58,187 nt of DNA from Pseudomonas citronellolis (GTDB lineage Bacteria; Pseudomonadota; Gammaproteobacteria; Pseudomonadales; Pseudomonadaceae). The stretch is taken from NCBI RefSeq assembly GCF_029335315.1, contig NZ_JARJLT010000370.1:1-58187 (forward strand), written 5' to 3'. Position numbers and translations under genes: made by a program. Positions within the stretch are counted from its first letter, which is position 1; each line of letters opens with the position of its first letter. The notes under the pieces are model-generated. The model made no database searches, was not told the DNA's origin, and saw only the letters and a list, made by a program, of their open reading frames with translations. Shown here piece after piece: positions 25,735-36,810 of this stretch.

Positions 25735-27417
25735 TCAATGCGCGCCGGCGATTTCCTGCTGGATGCTGGCGAAGGTGCGCGGCCACGGTTTGGACGCCTG
25801 CACCTTGGCCGACAGGCCTTTCACCGCGGACTGGGCGGCGCTGCGGCTGGGGAAGCTGCCGTAGGTCACCACGTAGAACGGCTTGCCCTGCAGGGTCTTG
25901 CGGAAGTAGCGGTAGTCGCCACCACCCTGCTGGCGGATGAACGCCTGGGCGCTGGCTTCGGAGCCGGTACCCAGCACCTGCACAGCATAATGCGCCGCCG
26001 GCTGCGAACGATACCACTGACTGCCGGCGCCGCCAGCACTGGCGGCTTTCGCCGGAGCGGCCGCAGGCTTGCTTGCCGCGGCCTTGGCCACGACCTTGGT
26101 CTCGGCGGCCTTGGTGGCAGGCTTGGCGACGGGCTTCACCGGCTCGGCCTTGGCCACTGGCTTGCTCACCGGAGCCGGGGTCGGCACCGGAGCGGAAACC
26201 ACCGGCTGCGCCGGAGCGCTCGCCAGGCTCGGCGCCGGCGGCACCGGATTCAGCGGCTGCGGCGCGGTCCTGCCGGCCAACGGGGCAACCGGCGGGGCCG
26301 AGGTGGTCACGGTCGGCGGCACGCCCGGCACAGGCATGGCGCCTTCATCGGCGTCTTCCTGACCGCCAGCCTGGGCCATCGGCTCGCGAATCACCGGCTG
26401 CGCTTCACCCACCAGCGGCAGCGGCACCGGCTGGTTGGAGCCAGCGAACTCGACCGAGGGCGCGGAACCCGGAGCCGGCGCCTGGGCGGCGCCCGGCTGC
26501 GCGGCGGAGCCCAGCGGCAGCTGCGCGGAAGCCTGGGTGGCGGCGCTGTCGGGCTTGCTGGTACGGCCCTGCATGAACCAGGCGGCGACCACGCCGATGG
26601 CGACCACGCCGAGGATCAGCAGGTGCTTCTTCGGCAGACGCAGGCCGGCGCCGGGCGCCGCCTTGCGGGCGCCGCCACGGTCGGCCAGCATCGCCTCGAT
26701 CAGGGCGTCGCGGGCCACCTGGTTGATCGACCCCGGCCAGCCGCCGGATTGTTCGTGGATGTCGGCCAGCAGATCATCGGAAATCAGTTCGCCGCCCTGG
26801 CCGGCGCCTTCCAGGCGCTGCCCCAGGTACTCGCGGGTCTCTTCTTCGGAATAAGGCGCCAGCTCGATGGCGTGGAAGCGCTCTTCGCCTTCGGACAATG
26901 CCTCCAGGCGCGGCAGCAGCGCCGGCTCGCCGAACAGGAAGACATGCAGGCGCGCCTCGCTGTTGCCAGCCGCCAGCAGCAGGAGCACTTCAAGGGCGCC
27001 ATCGCGCAACTGCTCGGCGTCGTCGACCAGCAGGTAGACGTCCTGCCCGGTGATCGCCAGTTGCGCGACCTTGGCCAGGATCGCCTCGATGCTCACCTGG
27101 GTGATGCCCAGGCCCTGGGCCAGTTGGCGCATCAGGGTCGCCTCGTCGGCCGCCGAACGGCCGGAAATGACCACGCTGGACACCGCATCCTTGTTGGTGC
27201 TGGCCACCAGCGCCTGGCGCAGCAGCGTCTTGCCGCTGCCCAGGGGGCCGGTCACCGCCAGCAGCAGGTGGCTGTAGCGCGCCAGGTGGTGCAGCTGGCC
27301 CAGCACCGGCTTGCGCTGTGCCGGGAAGAACTTGAAGCCAGGCACCCGGGGAGCGAAGGGGTCGTGGCTGAACTGGTAGTGGGCCAGGAAGGCCTCATCG
27401 GCATGCAAGCTGGACAT
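25735..27417 (-). CDS. AAA ATPase / SPOR-domain membrane protein, DamX-like
   Basis: The 560-aa protein has an N-terminal AAA domain (about 1-235) with P-loop TGPLGSGKT near residue 57 and VYLLVDDAEQL near 123. One transmembrane helix follows (about 252-272, LLILGVVAIGVVAAWFM), then a long Pro/Ala-rich periplasmic linker, then a C-terminal SPOR domain (about 475-555, YAVQVLGTGSEASAQAF) that binds denuded septal peptidoglycan. This ExeA-like ATPase plus SPOR arrangement at the aroKB locus corresponds to the DamX position in enterics. It is expected at the division site, perhaps linking septal wall status to energy-dependent assembly. It starts 6 bp after aroB and is the last gene of the operon. 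Confidence 0.85.
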   Translation of the reverse strand: MSSLHADEAFLAHYQFSHDPFAPRVPGFKFFPAQRKPVLGQLHHLARYSHLLLAVTGPLGSGKTLLRQALVASTNKDAVSSVVISGRSAADEATLMRQLAQGLGITQVSIEAILAKVAQLAITGQDVYLLVDDAEQLRDGALEVLLLLAAGNSEARLHVFLFGEPALLPRLEALSEGEERFHAIELAPYSEEETREYLGQRLEGAGQGGELISDDLLADIHEQSGGWPGSINQVARDALIEAMLADRGGARKAAPGAGLRLPKKHLLILGVVAIGVVAAWFMQGRTSKPDSAATQASAQLPLGSAAQPGAAQAPAPGSAPSVEFAGSNQPVPLPLVGEAQPVIREPMAQAGGQEDADEGAMPVPGVPPTVTTSAPPVAPLAGRTAPQPLNPVPPAPSLASAPAQPVVSAPVPTPAPVSKPVAKAEPVKPVAKPATKAAETKVVAKAAASKPAAAPAKAASAGGAGSQWYRSQPAAHYAVQVLGTGSEASAQAFIRQQGGGDYRYFRKTLQGKPFYVVTYGSFPSRSAAQSAVKGLSAKVQASKPWPRTFASIQQEIAGAH

Positions 27418-27423
27418 GGGACC

Positions 27424-28530
27424 TCAATGTTTTCCCAACTGATCGACCAGGGCCTGGTAATCAGTACGCAGGGTTTCTTCCAGAATTTCACGAGGGAAGT
27501 CCGCAGTCACCACCGCATCCCCCAGCCCTTTGAGCAACACCAGGCGCAGACGGCCGTCGAGCACTTTCTTGTCCACCGCCATGTGCTCGAGGAAGTCCTC
27601 GGCACGCATTTCCTTCGGCGGCACGACCGGCAGCTTCGCCCGCTGCAGCAGGCGGATACCGCGATCACGCTCGGCGGCGCTCAGCCAGCCCAACAGATGC
27701 GACATCTGAAGTGCCATCACGGTTCCCGCCCCAACCGCCTCGCCGTGCAGCCAGACACCGTAGCCCATGTGGGTCTCGATGGCGTGACCGAAGGTATGGC
27801 CGAGGTTGAGGGTGGCGCGCACGCCGGATTCCCGCTCGTCGGCACCGACCACGCGGGCCTTGGCCGCGCAGGAGCGCTCGATGGCTTCAGCGAGGGCGGC
27901 GGAATCGAGCGCCAGCAGCGCTTCGACATGGGCTTCCAGCCAGGCCAGGAAGGGCTCGTCGCAGATCAGGCCGTACTTGATCACCTCGGCCAGGCCGGCC
28001 GACAGCTCGCGGGCCGGTAACGTGTGCAGCGAGGCCGCGTCTATCACCACCGCCTGCGGCTGGTAGAAGGCGCCCACCATGTTCTTGCCCAGCGGGTGGT
28101 TGATCCCGGTCTTGCCGCCAACCGAGGAGTCCACCTGGGACAATAGTGTGGTCGGCACCTGGATGAAGTCGACGCCGCGCTGGTAGCAGGCGGCGGCGAA
28201 GCCGGTCATGTCGCCGATCACCCCGCCGCCGAGGGCGATCAGGGTGGTCTTGCGGTCATGCCGGGCCTGCAGCAGGGCGTCGAAGATCAACTGCAGCGTT
28301 TCCCACTGCTTGAAGGCCTCGCCATCGGGCAGGACCACGGCGATCTGCGCGTAGTCGGCCAGCGTCTTCTGCAGGCGCCCGAGGTAGAGCGGTGCGATGG
28401 TCTCGTTGGTGACGATGGCCACCTGGCGCCCGCGGATGTGCGGCGCGAAGTGGCGCGGATCGTCCAGCAGCCCTTCGCCGATATGGATCGGGTAGCTGCG
28501 GTCGCCGAGATCGACAGTGAGTGTGCGCAT
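27424..28530 (-). CDS. aroB: 3-dehydroquinate synthase
   Basis: This NAD- and metal-dependent enzyme converts DAHP to 3-dehydroquinate, the second step of the shikimate pathway. The 368-aa product shows [21 protein letters not shown] near residue 98 (NAD-binding and family signature), [20 protein letters not shown] near 125, and the metal ligand region GLAEVIKYG near 185, [12 protein letters not shown] near 245 and the nearby HGEAV. The length matches the family. It lies 51 bp after aroK and 6 bp before the SPOR gene in the same operon. Confidence 0.98.
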   Translation of the reverse strand: MRTLTVDLGDRSYPIHIGEGLLDDPRHFAPHIRGRQVAIVTNETIAPLYLGRLQKTLADYAQIAVVLPDGEAFKQWETLQLIFDALLQARHDRKTTLIALGGGVIGDMTGFAAACYQRGVDFIQVPTTLLSQVDSSVGGKTGINHPLGKNMVGAFYQPQAVVIDAASLHTLPARELSAGLAEVIKYGLICDEPFLAWLEAHVEALLALDSAALAEAIERSCAAKARVVGADERESGVRATLNLGHTFGHAIETHMGYGVWLHGEAVGAGTVMALQMSHLLGWLSAAERDRGIRLLQRAKLPVVPPKEMRAEDFLEHMAVDKKVLDGRLRLVLLKGLGDAVVTADFPREILEETLRTDYQALVDQLGKH

Positions 28531-28581
28531 GAAGCCCCCAGGCAGGAAAGGGCACTAGGATACCGCAGAACCGGGCGCCCT

Positions 28582-29100
28582 TTAATGGCGCTCCAGCCTG
28601 CGCAGGCGATCGAGTATTTCCAGCACCACCATACGCGGCGGGCGCTCGTCGGTCTCCACCACTACGTCGGCGACTTCCCGGTAGAGCGGATCGCGCAGAG
28701 CCATGAGGTCACGCAGGATCTGCCCCGGGTTGGGCTTCTGCAGCAGCGGCCGATTCTTGTCGCGGGCGGTGCGGGCGATCTGCTGGTCAACCGAGGCGTG
28801 CAGGTAGACCACCTTGCCGCCAGCCTTCAGCGCGGCGCGATTGGCCTCGCGCATCACCGCGCCGCCGCCGGTGGCGATCACCACGCCATCGCCGTCGCAA
28901 AGCTCGACGAGCATGGCGGTTTCCCGCTCACGAAAGCCGCCCTCCCCCTCGACATCGAATATCCAGGGGATGTTGGCTCCGCAGCGCTGTTCGATCTCCT
29001 TGTCGGAGTCCTTGAATTCGAGATGCAGCTCTTTGGCGAGAAGACGCCCGATGGTGCTCTTTCCAGCCCCCATCGGGCCTACCAGGATCAGGTTGGGCAC
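28582..29100 (-). CDS. aroK: shikimate kinase I
   Basis: The enzyme phosphorylates shikimate with ATP. The P-loop [12 protein letters not shown] is at residues 8-19, the shikimate-binding DSDKEIE near 33 and GGGAV near 80, and the LID region QKPNPGQ lies further on. I chose GTG at 29100, which gives 172 aa and [11 protein letters not shown], because that is the usual family start. A TTG four codons upstream, at 29112, overlaps the pilQ stop codon and is the alternative; neither has a clear ribosome binding site. Either way it is tightly placed behind pilQ, and translational coupling is likely. aroK-aroB after pilMNOPQ is the standard Pseudomonas order. Confidence 0.93.
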   Translation of the reverse strand: MPNLILVGPMGAGKSTIGRLLAKELHLEFKDSDKEIEQRCGANIPWIFDVEGEGGFRERETAMLVELCDGDGVVIATGGGAVMREANRAALKAGGKVVYLHASVDQQIARTARDKNRPLLQKPNPGQILRDLMALRDPLYREVADVVVETDERPPRMVVLEILDRLRRLERH

Positions 29101-29108
29101 GGCATTGA

Positions 29109-31250
29109 TCAACGATCGATAGCAATGGCCTGATTATTCATGATCCGCGGGGTAAGGAAAACCAGAAGCTCGTTCTTGGTGTCCGTCACATAGTCATTCT
29201 TGAACAGGCGGCCGACGACCGGCACGTCACCAAGGAACGGCACCTTGGAGGTGGTCTTGGTCTGGGTGTTGGAGAACACCCCACCGATGACGATGGTTTC
29301 GCCGTCGTTGACCAGTACCTTGGCGTTGACCTCGTTCTTCTTGATCGGCGGAACGCCGAGCAGCGCGTTCTGGTAGTCCGGCTCGTCCTTGTTCACCTTG
29401 ACCTGCATGATGATGCGGTTGTCCGGGGTGATCTGCGGGGTCACTTCCAGGGACAGCGCGGCCTCCTTGAAGGATACCGAGGTGGCGCCGCTGGAGCTGG
29501 CCTCCTGGTATGGAATCTCCGAACCCTTCAGGATCTTCGCGGTTTCCTTGTCCGAGGTGACCACCTTCGGCTGCGACACCACTTCACCGTTGCCGGTCTT
29601 CTCCATGGCGTTGAGCTGCAGGTCCAGGGTGGTGTTGTCGGTGACGAAGCCGATACCGATGCCCGAGGTCGGGGTCGCGGTGCTCACGCCCAGGTCGACG
29701 AAGGTGTTGCCAGTACCATCGGAATTAGTGCCGCCAGAGATGTTGAAGTTGCCGCGGTTGTTCAGCGACCCGCCCCACTGCACACCCAGTTCCTTGGTGT
29801 AGTCGACGCTGGCTTCGACGATGCGCGCTTCGATCATCACCTGGCGCACCGGAATGTCCAGTTGCGAGACGATACGGCGCAGTTCATCCAGGCGATCCTG
29901 GGTCTGGTAGGCGATGATGGCGTTGGTGCGATCATCCACCGTGATCGAGCCACGATTGTCACTACCCGCAGCCGCGACGGCGCCCGGCGCGGAGCTGATG
30001 CCGGTGACCGACTGGAACAGCTTGGCGATATCCGAAGCCTTGGCGTAGTTCACCTGGATAAGCTCGCGACGCAGCGGTGCCAGTTCGGCGATCTGCTTCT
30101 GCGCTTCCAACTCCTGGCGCTCGCGCGCGGCGATCTCGTCGGCCGGCGCCACCAGCAGCACGTTGCCGACCTTGCGCTTGTCCAGACCCTTGGTCTTCAG
30201 CACCAGATCCAGCGCCTGGTCCCAGGGCACGTTCTGCAGGCGCAGGGTGATGTTGCCCTGCACGGTGTCGGACGCCACCAGGTTGAGGTCGGTGAAGTCG
30301 GCGATCAACTGCAGCACCGAGCGCACATCGATGTCCTGGAAGTTCAGCGACAGCTTCTCCCCGGTGTAGGCGAAGGTGTCCTTCTTGCGCTTCTCGGCAT
30401 CGCTGGCAGTCATCGGCTTGATGCTGACGGTCATGCGGTTATCGGTCTGGAATACCAGGTAGTCGTACAGACCGCTCGGTTCGATGACCACGCTGGCCTT
30501 GTCGCCGGCGGCCGAGGCGTTGACGAACTGCACCGGAGTGGCGAAGTCCTTCACGTCCAGGCGCACGCGCAGGCTATCCGGCAGCTGGGTACGCGGGAAG
30601 TCCAGGCGGATCTTGCCACCTTGCTCCTGGATATCCGGGCTGACGCTCGGGTCGGACAGGTCGATGACCACATTGCCTTCGCCCTGCTCACCACGCTGGA
30701 AGTCGATATTGCGAATCGCCTTGCCCGCCGGGATGTACGGTTTGGCCTGGGCCGGACGCGGGCTGGCCGCGTAGCTCGGCGCCGCAGCCGGCATCGCACC
30801 AGCTACCGACGGCGACGCGGCGGCACCCTGGCCCACCACGATGAACAGGTTATTGCCCTGGGCACGCGTGGAATAAGGCACCAGGGTGCTCAGATTGATG
30901 ATCAACCGGGTGCGATCCTTGGCCTCGACCACGGTCAGGCTGCGCGCGTTGCCCACGCCCAGCTCGCGATTCTTGCTGCCCAGCTTGTTCTGCACACCCG
31001 GCAGGTCCAGCGCGATGCGCGCCGGTTGCTCGATGGTGTAGCCGCGCGGCGCGCCCACCGGCTCGTCGAAGCCCAGCTTGAGCTCCACACGATCTCCGGG
31101 CAACGAGGCCACGTCGACGCTCTGCAGGTTGGCGGCGAGCAGGCTCGGCGCGAAAAAGCCGGCCAGCAGGGCGAAGCCAAGGCGGGTCATAGTTCTGTTC
31201 ATCGTCGTCTGTATCCGTCGTGCAGACAGCAGTTTGTTCTTCATGGTCAT
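29109..31250 (-). CDS. pilQ: type IV pilus secretin PilQ
   Basis: PilQ forms the outer-membrane ring through which type IV pili pass. The protein has a signal peptide (cleavage after FAPSLLAA), tandem N-terminal AMIN domains that bind peptidoglycan, an STN/N0 domain (about 330-400), an N1 domain and the C-terminal secretin domain (about 530-710). The last contains [18 protein letters not shown] and [14 protein letters not shown]. With ATG 31250 it is 713 aa, almost the same as P. aeruginosa PilQ. Alternatives are ATG 31244 and ATG 31202; AAGGG five bases before 31250 favours it. It follows pilP by 8 bp. Confidence 0.96.
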   Translation of the reverse strand: MTMKNKLLSARRIQTTMNRTMTRLGFALLAGFFAPSLLAANLQSVDVASLPGDRVELKLGFDEPVGAPRGYTIEQPARIALDLPGVQNKLGSKNRELGVGNARSLTVVEAKDRTRLIINLSTLVPYSTRAQGNNLFIVVGQGAAASPSVAGAMPAAAPSYAASPRPAQAKPYIPAGKAIRNIDFQRGEQGEGNVVIDLSDPSVSPDIQEQGGKIRLDFPRTQLPDSLRVRLDVKDFATPVQFVNASAAGDKASVVIEPSGLYDYLVFQTDNRMTVSIKPMTASDAEKRKKDTFAYTGEKLSLNFQDIDVRSVLQLIADFTDLNLVASDTVQGNITLRLQNVPWDQALDLVLKTKGLDKRKVGNVLLVAPADEIAARERQELEAQKQIAELAPLRRELIQVNYAKASDIAKLFQSVTGISSAPGAVAAAGSDNRGSITVDDRTNAIIAYQTQDRLDELRRIVSQLDIPVRQVMIEARIVEASVDYTKELGVQWGGSLNNRGNFNISGGTNSDGTGNTFVDLGVSTATPTSGIGIGFVTDNTTLDLQLNAMEKTGNGEVVSQPKVVTSDKETAKILKGSEIPYQEASSSGATSVSFKEAALSLEVTPQITPDNRIIMQVKVNKDEPDYQNALLGVPPIKKNEVNAKVLVNDGETIVIGGVFSNTQTKTTSKVPFLGDVPVVGRLFKNDYVTDTKNELLVFLTPRIMNNQAIAIDR

Positions 31251-31258
31251 CCCCGCCC

Positions 31259-31783
31259 TTAGGAGCGTTCCTTGAGGGTCAGGCTGCGCGGACGCTCCAG
31301 CCAACCACCCTCACCGTCAGGAACGATCTCGACTACATCGATCTTGGCTTCGCTGATGGAAACGATCTTCCCATCGTTGCGCCCCAGGTAATCCCCGACT
31401 TTCACGCGGTGCACCCCTCCCGCACCGCGCACGAGGGCGAAGGTGCCCTCCTGGTTGGACAGGGTCCCCACCATTTCGAAGGTCTCGATATTGAAGCCTT
31501 CGAGGAACTGCTTGACCCGGGTCTCGTCGGGCTTGACCACCTTGGAGCCCTTCTGCTTGACCGCCAGGTCGATTTTCACCGGCGGCTGGAAGGGGCTGCG
31601 CAGGGTCGAGGCGTTATAGGTGAACGCCTCATACGGCTGGAATTTCGGCAACGGTTCGATTGCGCCCTTAGGCCGAGCCCGAACCTCGTCCATGTAGGCC
31701 TGTAGATCGGCGAAGTCACCCCCAGAGCCACAACCATTCAAGCTCAGCAATACAAGGGCACAGAGTGTCAGGCGAGTCTTCAT
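31259..31783 (-). CDS. pilP: type IV pilus lipoprotein PilP
   Basis: PilP is an inner-membrane lipoprotein that links the PilMNO platform to the PilQ secretin. The 174-aa protein begins with a signal peptide and lipobox LNGC, so Cys18 is lipidated. After a flexible region the C-terminal beta-sandwich domain (about 90-165) contains FALVRGAGGVHRVKVGDYLG, typical of PilP/GspC-like HR domains. Its ATG overlaps the pilO stop as ATGA. Confidence 0.96.
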   Translation of the reverse strand: MKTRLTLCALVLLSLNGCGSGGDFADLQAYMDEVRARPKGAIEPLPKFQPYEAFTYNASTLRSPFQPPVKIDLAVKQKGSKVVKPDETRVKQFLEGFNIETFEMVGTLSNQEGTFALVRGAGGVHRVKVGDYLGRNDGKIVSISEAKIDVVEIVPDGEGGWLERPRSLTLKERS

Positions 31784-32433
31784 TTCTTCGCCCCCGCCTT
31801 GGTGGCCGGCTTGGCCTGCACACCACTGTCGTTATAGCGGTAGGTCTTTGCCAGGATAGTCATGCGCAGCTTGGTCGTACTGTCCGCACTCACGGGCTTG
31901 ATCTCGAAGTCGTGCAGGGTAACGATCCGCGGCAGGCTGGAAACACCGCTGACGAAAGTCGCCAGGTCGTGGTAGCCACCGACCACGCTGATCTGTATCG
32001 GCAGCTCGATGTAGAACTGCTGGGTCGCTTCCGGCAGCAGCTTGATCTCTTCGAACTCCAGGCCGCTACCCAGGCCGGTACGAGTGATGTCCTCGAGCAG
32101 CCCGGGCACCTCGGTATCGCTGGGCAGCTGACGCAGCAGGGCGCCGAAGGACTCTTCCATCTCCTTCATCTGGGTCTTGTAGGCGTCCAGGTTGGCGGCC
32201 TGGAACGCCTTGGTGGCGAACTGCTGCTTGAGCGTATCCTCTTCCGCACGACGCTGGTCCAGTTCGCTGCGCAGGTCGCTCAGGTGGAACTGGTAGCCAA
32301 GCACCAGGACCAGGACCATCAGCAGGGCGCCAGCGACAACCTTGACCGCTGCCGGCCATGAACCGACGTTGCTGAAGTCGAGATCGTTGATATCGATCTT
32401 GCGCAGGCCTTCCAGGGATTCGGCCAGACTCAT
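31780..32433 (-). CDS. pilO: type IV pilus assembly protein PilO
   Basis: PilO is a bitopic inner-membrane protein that pairs with PilN in the alignment platform. In its 217 aa are a short cytoplasmic N-terminus, one membrane helix (about 28-48, VVAGALLMVLVLVLGYQF), a periplasmic coiled coil (about 50-105) and a ferredoxin-like core. The ATG overlaps the pilN stop by 4 nt (ATGA), and its own stop overlaps the pilP start the same way, which indicates coupled translation of equal amounts. Confidence 0.96.
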   Translation of the reverse strand: MSLAESLEGLRKIDINDLDFSNVGSWPAAVKVVAGALLMVLVLVLGYQFHLSDLRSELDQRRAEEDTLKQQFATKAFQAANLDAYKTQMKEMEESFGALLRQLPSDTEVPGLLEDITRTGLGSGLEFEEIKLLPEATQQFYIELPIQISVVGGYHDLATFVSGVSSLPRIVTLHDFEIKPVSADSTTKLRMTILAKTYRYNDSGVQAKPATKAGAKK

Positions 32434-33028
32434 TTCTTGGCTCCTTGCGCGACTGCCTTCTTGTCCTGCTCCTTCGCCTTGTCAGCTGGCTGCGTCTGCT
32501 GCACGGTCAGCTGGAAGGTGTTGGCCTGGTCCACCGCCCCCTGGGTGACGGCCTTCACCTCGGTGAGGGTGGGTGCGGTCAGCCAGTCGGAAGCGTCCAG
32601 GTTGCGCATCAGGTTGGAAACCCGGTTGTTGGACTCGGCGGCGCCGGCAATGGAAATGCTGTGACCGGTCATCTTCAGCCCGGTGAAGTACACGCCGTCG
32701 GGCAGGGTGCGCGCCAACTGGTCGAACACCCGACCGATGATCGGACGGTTGCCCTGCAGGTCCTGAATGATCTTCATCCGTTCCAGCAACTGCTGGCGAC
32801 GGGTCTTCAGCTCGCTGATCTCCTTGATGCGCGCGTCCAGCACGGTGATTTCCTTGCGCAGGAAGTCGTTGCGCGCGCTCTGGTTCTCGATCGCCGAGCT
32901 GAAGTACTGGTCACCCAGGAACACCAGCGCGCCGGATACCAGCAGCACGCCGCCCAGTGCGACCAGGAAGCGCTGCTTGCGCTCCTCGCGCAGCTGCTCG
33001 CGCCATGGCAGTAGGTTGATGCGTGCCA

Positions 33029-33029
<1 letters not shown>
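32430..33029 (-). CDS. pilN: type IV pilus assembly protein PilN
   Basis: This 199-aa inner-membrane protein has MARINLLPWREQLR at the N-terminus, the conserved INLLPWR peptide that docks into the groove of PilM. A membrane helix follows (about 22-44), then coiled coil and a ferredoxin-like periplasmic domain. The C-terminus is Lys/Gln-rich. It overlaps pilM by one base and pilO by four. Confidence 0.97.
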
Positions 33030-34120
<1,091 letters not shown>

Positions 34121-34145
34121 TTACGGACGATTTATGTTTTTTGAC

Positions 34146-34174
34146 ATTAGATACCAGACTTGACACCTGCGCAA
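34146..34174 (-). promoter_or_regulatory. candidate promoter of the pilM operon
   Basis: On the minus strand TTGCGC (34169-34174) and TCTAAT (34146-34151) are 17 bp apart, about 50 bp upstream of the pilM GTG. The surrounding stretch is AT-rich. Confidence 0.45.
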
Positions 34175-34199
34175 ATAGCTCGCCGGCAAAAAAACTGCT

Positions 34200-34205
34200 T
34201 ATAAT
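34200..34205 (+). promoter_or_regulatory. candidate -10 box of ponA
   Basis: TATAAT lies 74 bp before the ponA ATG in an AT-rich stretch. No convincing -35 is found at 16-18 bp upstream. Confidence 0.4.
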
Positions 34206-34278
34206 GTGAACAGCTTTTCCCTTTTTACCGCGCCTTTCGTTTAACTCTTTCTTTTCTCTGGAAATCCAAGACCTTCCA

Positions 34279-36720
34279 ATGCGCCTGCTGAAGTTTCTGT
34301 GGTGGACTTGCGTCACCATTTTTTGTGGAGTGCTACTCGGTTTAAGTGGCGCCTACCTGTATCTCAGCCCCAGCCTGCCTTCGGTCGACGCCCTGCGCAA
34401 CGTGCAGCTGCAGATTCCGCTCCGGGTCTACAGCAGTGATAACAAATTGATAGCAGAGTTCGGCGAGATGCGCCGGACGCCCATTCGCTTCGCGGAAATC
34501 CCCCCGGATTTCATCCACGCGTTGCTGTCCGCCGAGGACGACAATTTCGCCAACCATTATGGCGTGGACGTGAAGAGCCTGATGCGCGCTGCCGCGCAAT
34601 TATTGTCGACCGGGCACATCCAGACCGGTGGTAGCACCATCACCATGCAGGTGGCGAAGAACTACTTCCTCACCAACGAGCGCAGCTTCTCGCGCAAGAT
34701 CACCGAGATCCTCCTGGCCCTGCAGATCGAGCGCTCCCTGACCAAGGACGAGATCCTCGAGCTGTACGTCAACAAGATCTACCTGGGCAACCGCGCCTAC
34801 GGCATCGAGGCCGCGGCGCAGGTCTACTACGGCAAGTCGATCAAGGAGCTGAGCCTGGCGCAGATGGCGATGATCGCCGGCCTGCCCAAGGCGCCCTCGC
34901 GCTACAACCCGCTGGCCAACGCCACCCGCAGCATGGAGCGGCGCAACTGGATTCTCGAGCGGATGACCAAGCTCGGCTTCATCGACCAGGCCCGCTACCA
35001 GGCCGCCATCGCCGAGCCGGTGGGCGCGTCGTACCACGTCGCCAGCCCGGAACTCGCCGCCCCCTACATCGCCGAGATGGCTCGCGCCGAGTTGGTCGGC
35101 CGCTTCGGCAGCAACGCCTACACCGAAGGCTATCGGGTCTACACCACGGTGCGCAGCGATCTCCAGGAGAACGCCAACAGCGCCCTGCGCGACGGCCTCC
35201 AGGAATACGACCAGCGCCACGGCTACCGCGGCCCCGAGGCGCGCCTGCCGGGCAAGGGCCTGGACGCCTGGCGCATCGCCGTGACCCAGCAGCGCCCGAT
35301 CGGCGGCCTGGAACCGGCCATCGTCACCAGCGTCGAGAAGAGCGGCGTCATGGTGGTGCTGCGCGACGGCAAGGAAGAGACCATCGGCTGGGACGACATG
35401 AAGTGGGCCCGCCCCTTCCTCAGCAGCAACAGCATGGGGCCGGCGCCGCGCCAGCCCGGCGACGTGCTCCACGCCGGCGACGTGATCCGCGTGCAGCGCA
35501 AGGACGACGGCGCCCTGCGCCTGAGCCAGGTGCCGGCGGCGCAGAGCGCACTGGTCTCGCTGAACCCCGACAACGGCGCCATCATGGCCCTGGTCGGCGG
35601 CTTCTCCTTCGAGCAGAGCAGCTACAACCGCGCCACCCAGGCCAAGCGCCAGCCCGGCTCGAGCTTCAAGCCGTTCATCTACAGCTGCGCGCTGGACAAC
35701 GGCTTCACCGCCGCCAGCCTGGTCAACGACGCGCCCATCGTGTTCGTCGACGAGTACCTGGACAAGGTCTGGCGGCCGAAGAACGACACCAACACCTTCC
35801 TCGGCCCGATCCCGCTGCGCGAGGCGCTGTACAAGTCGCGCAACATGGTCTCGATCCGCACCCTGCAGGCCCTCGGCGTGGAGCGCGCGCGCCAGTACAT
35901 CAGCCGCTTCGGCTTCGATGTCCAGGAACTGCCGCCGAACCTGTCCATGGCGCTGGGCACCGCGACCCTGACGCCGATGGAGATCGCCGGCGCGTGGAGC
36001 ACCTTCGCCAACGGCGGCTACAAGATCAGCCCCTACGTGGTCGACCGCATCGAGAGCCGCGACGGCCAGCTGCTGTACCAGGCCACCCCGCCCAGCGTGC
36101 CGGTGCAGGATGACGCCCAGCTCGCCAACAAGGACGCCACCGCCCAGCCGGCGGCCGCCCCGGTTGCCGCGGACGACGATCCGGCCCACGCCAGAACCAC
36201 CTTCGAACCGACCCCGGCCGAGCGCATCATCGACGCCCGCACCGCGTACATCATGACCAGCATGCTGCAGGACGTGATCAAGCGCGGCACCGGTCGCCGC
36301 GCCCTGGCGCTCAAGCGCGACGACCTGGCGGGCAAGACCGGCACCACCAACGACTCCAAGGACGCCTGGTTCTCCGGCTTCAACGCCGACTACATGACCA
36401 CCGTCTGGGTCGGCTTCGACCAGCCGGAAAGCCTCGGTCGCCGCGAGTTCGGCGGCAACGTGGCGCTGCCGATCTGGATGCGCTACATGGGCGCGGCGCT
36501 CAAGGACAAGCCTTCGCACACCCTGCCCGAGCCGGCCGGGCTGGTCAGCCTGCGCATCGACCCGGTCAGCGGTCGCGCCGCGCCGCCGGGCACGCCGGGC
36601 GCCTACTTCGAGCTGTTCAAGAGCGAGGACACCCCGCCGCCGATGAGCGAGCTGGGTAGCGGTGGCACGCCGGGCACGCCCTTGCCGGCGGACGAAGGCA
36701 CACCGATGGACCTGTTCTGA
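34279..36720 (+). CDS. ponA: penicillin-binding protein 1A
   Basis: PBP1a is a bifunctional peptidoglycan synthase. The 813-aa protein has an N-terminal membrane anchor (about 9-30) and a GT51 glycosyltransferase domain (about 55-230) with the catalytic SAEDDNFANHYGVD and GGSTITMQVAKN. An OB-like domain follows (about 310-410), then a transpeptidase domain (about 425-770). Its motifs are GSSFK (nucleophile Ser) near residue 460, SRNM as the SxN motif near 518, and KTGTTND near 690. The C-terminal tail is Gly/Pro-rich. It is divergent from pilM in all pseudomonads I recall. Here it is followed by a strong terminator and then by the probable rearrangement junction. Confidence 0.97.
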   Translation: MRLLKFLWWTCVTIFCGVLLGLSGAYLYLSPSLPSVDALRNVQLQIPLRVYSSDNKLIAEFGEMRRTPIRFAEIPPDFIHALLSAEDDNFANHYGVDVKSLMRAAAQLLSTGHIQTGGSTITMQVAKNYFLTNERSFSRKITEILLALQIERSLTKDEILELYVNKIYLGNRAYGIEAAAQVYYGKSIKELSLAQMAMIAGLPKAPSRYNPLANATRSMERRNWILERMTKLGFIDQARYQAAIAEPVGASYHVASPELAAPYIAEMARAELVGRFGSNAYTEGYRVYTTVRSDLQENANSALRDGLQEYDQRHGYRGPEARLPGKGLDAWRIAVTQQRPIGGLEPAIVTSVEKSGVMVVLRDGKEETIGWDDMKWARPFLSSNSMGPAPRQPGDVLHAGDVIRVQRKDDGALRLSQVPAAQSALVSLNPDNGAIMALVGGFSFEQSSYNRATQAKRQPGSSFKPFIYSCALDNGFTAASLVNDAPIVFVDEYLDKVWRPKNDTNTFLGPIPLREALYKSRNMVSIRTLQALGVERARQYISRFGFDVQELPPNLSMALGTATLTPMEIAGAWSTFANGGYKISPYVVDRIESRDGQLLYQATPPSVPVQDDAQLANKDATAQPAAAPVAADDDPAHARTTFEPTPAERIIDARTAYIMTSMLQDVIKRGTGRRALALKRDDLAGKTGTTNDSKDAWFSGFNADYMTTVWVGFDQPESLGRREFGGNVALPIWMRYMGAALKDKPSHTLPEPAGLVSLRIDPVSGRAAPPGTPGAYFELFKSEDTPPPMSELGSGGTPGTPLPADEGTPMDLF

Positions 36721-36721
36721 C

Positions 36722-36757
36722 CCTGAAAGCCCCTCACCAGAGGGGCTTTCAGTTTCT
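36722..36757 (+). terminator. intrinsic terminator of ponA
   Basis: CTGAAAGCCCCTC and GAGGGGCTTTCAG form a perfect 13-bp stem around a 4-nt loop, followed by a short T-rich tract (TTTCTGTG). It begins directly after the stop codon. Confidence 0.85.
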
Positions 36758-36774
36758 GTGTGAAAACTCTGTAA

Positions 36775-36810
36775 AGACTAATGGCAATACGCCAAGTATT
36801 TGATTAGTCT
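36775..36810. other. 36-bp imperfect palindrome at the rearrangement junction
   Basis: AGACTAAT (36775-36782) and ATTAGTCT (36803-36810) are perfect complements. Inside lie a second pair, close to CAATAC and GTATTTG. The sequence is AT-richer than its surroundings and sits between ponA and a gene block that in P. aeruginosa lies on the other side of oriC. Confidence 0.5.
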
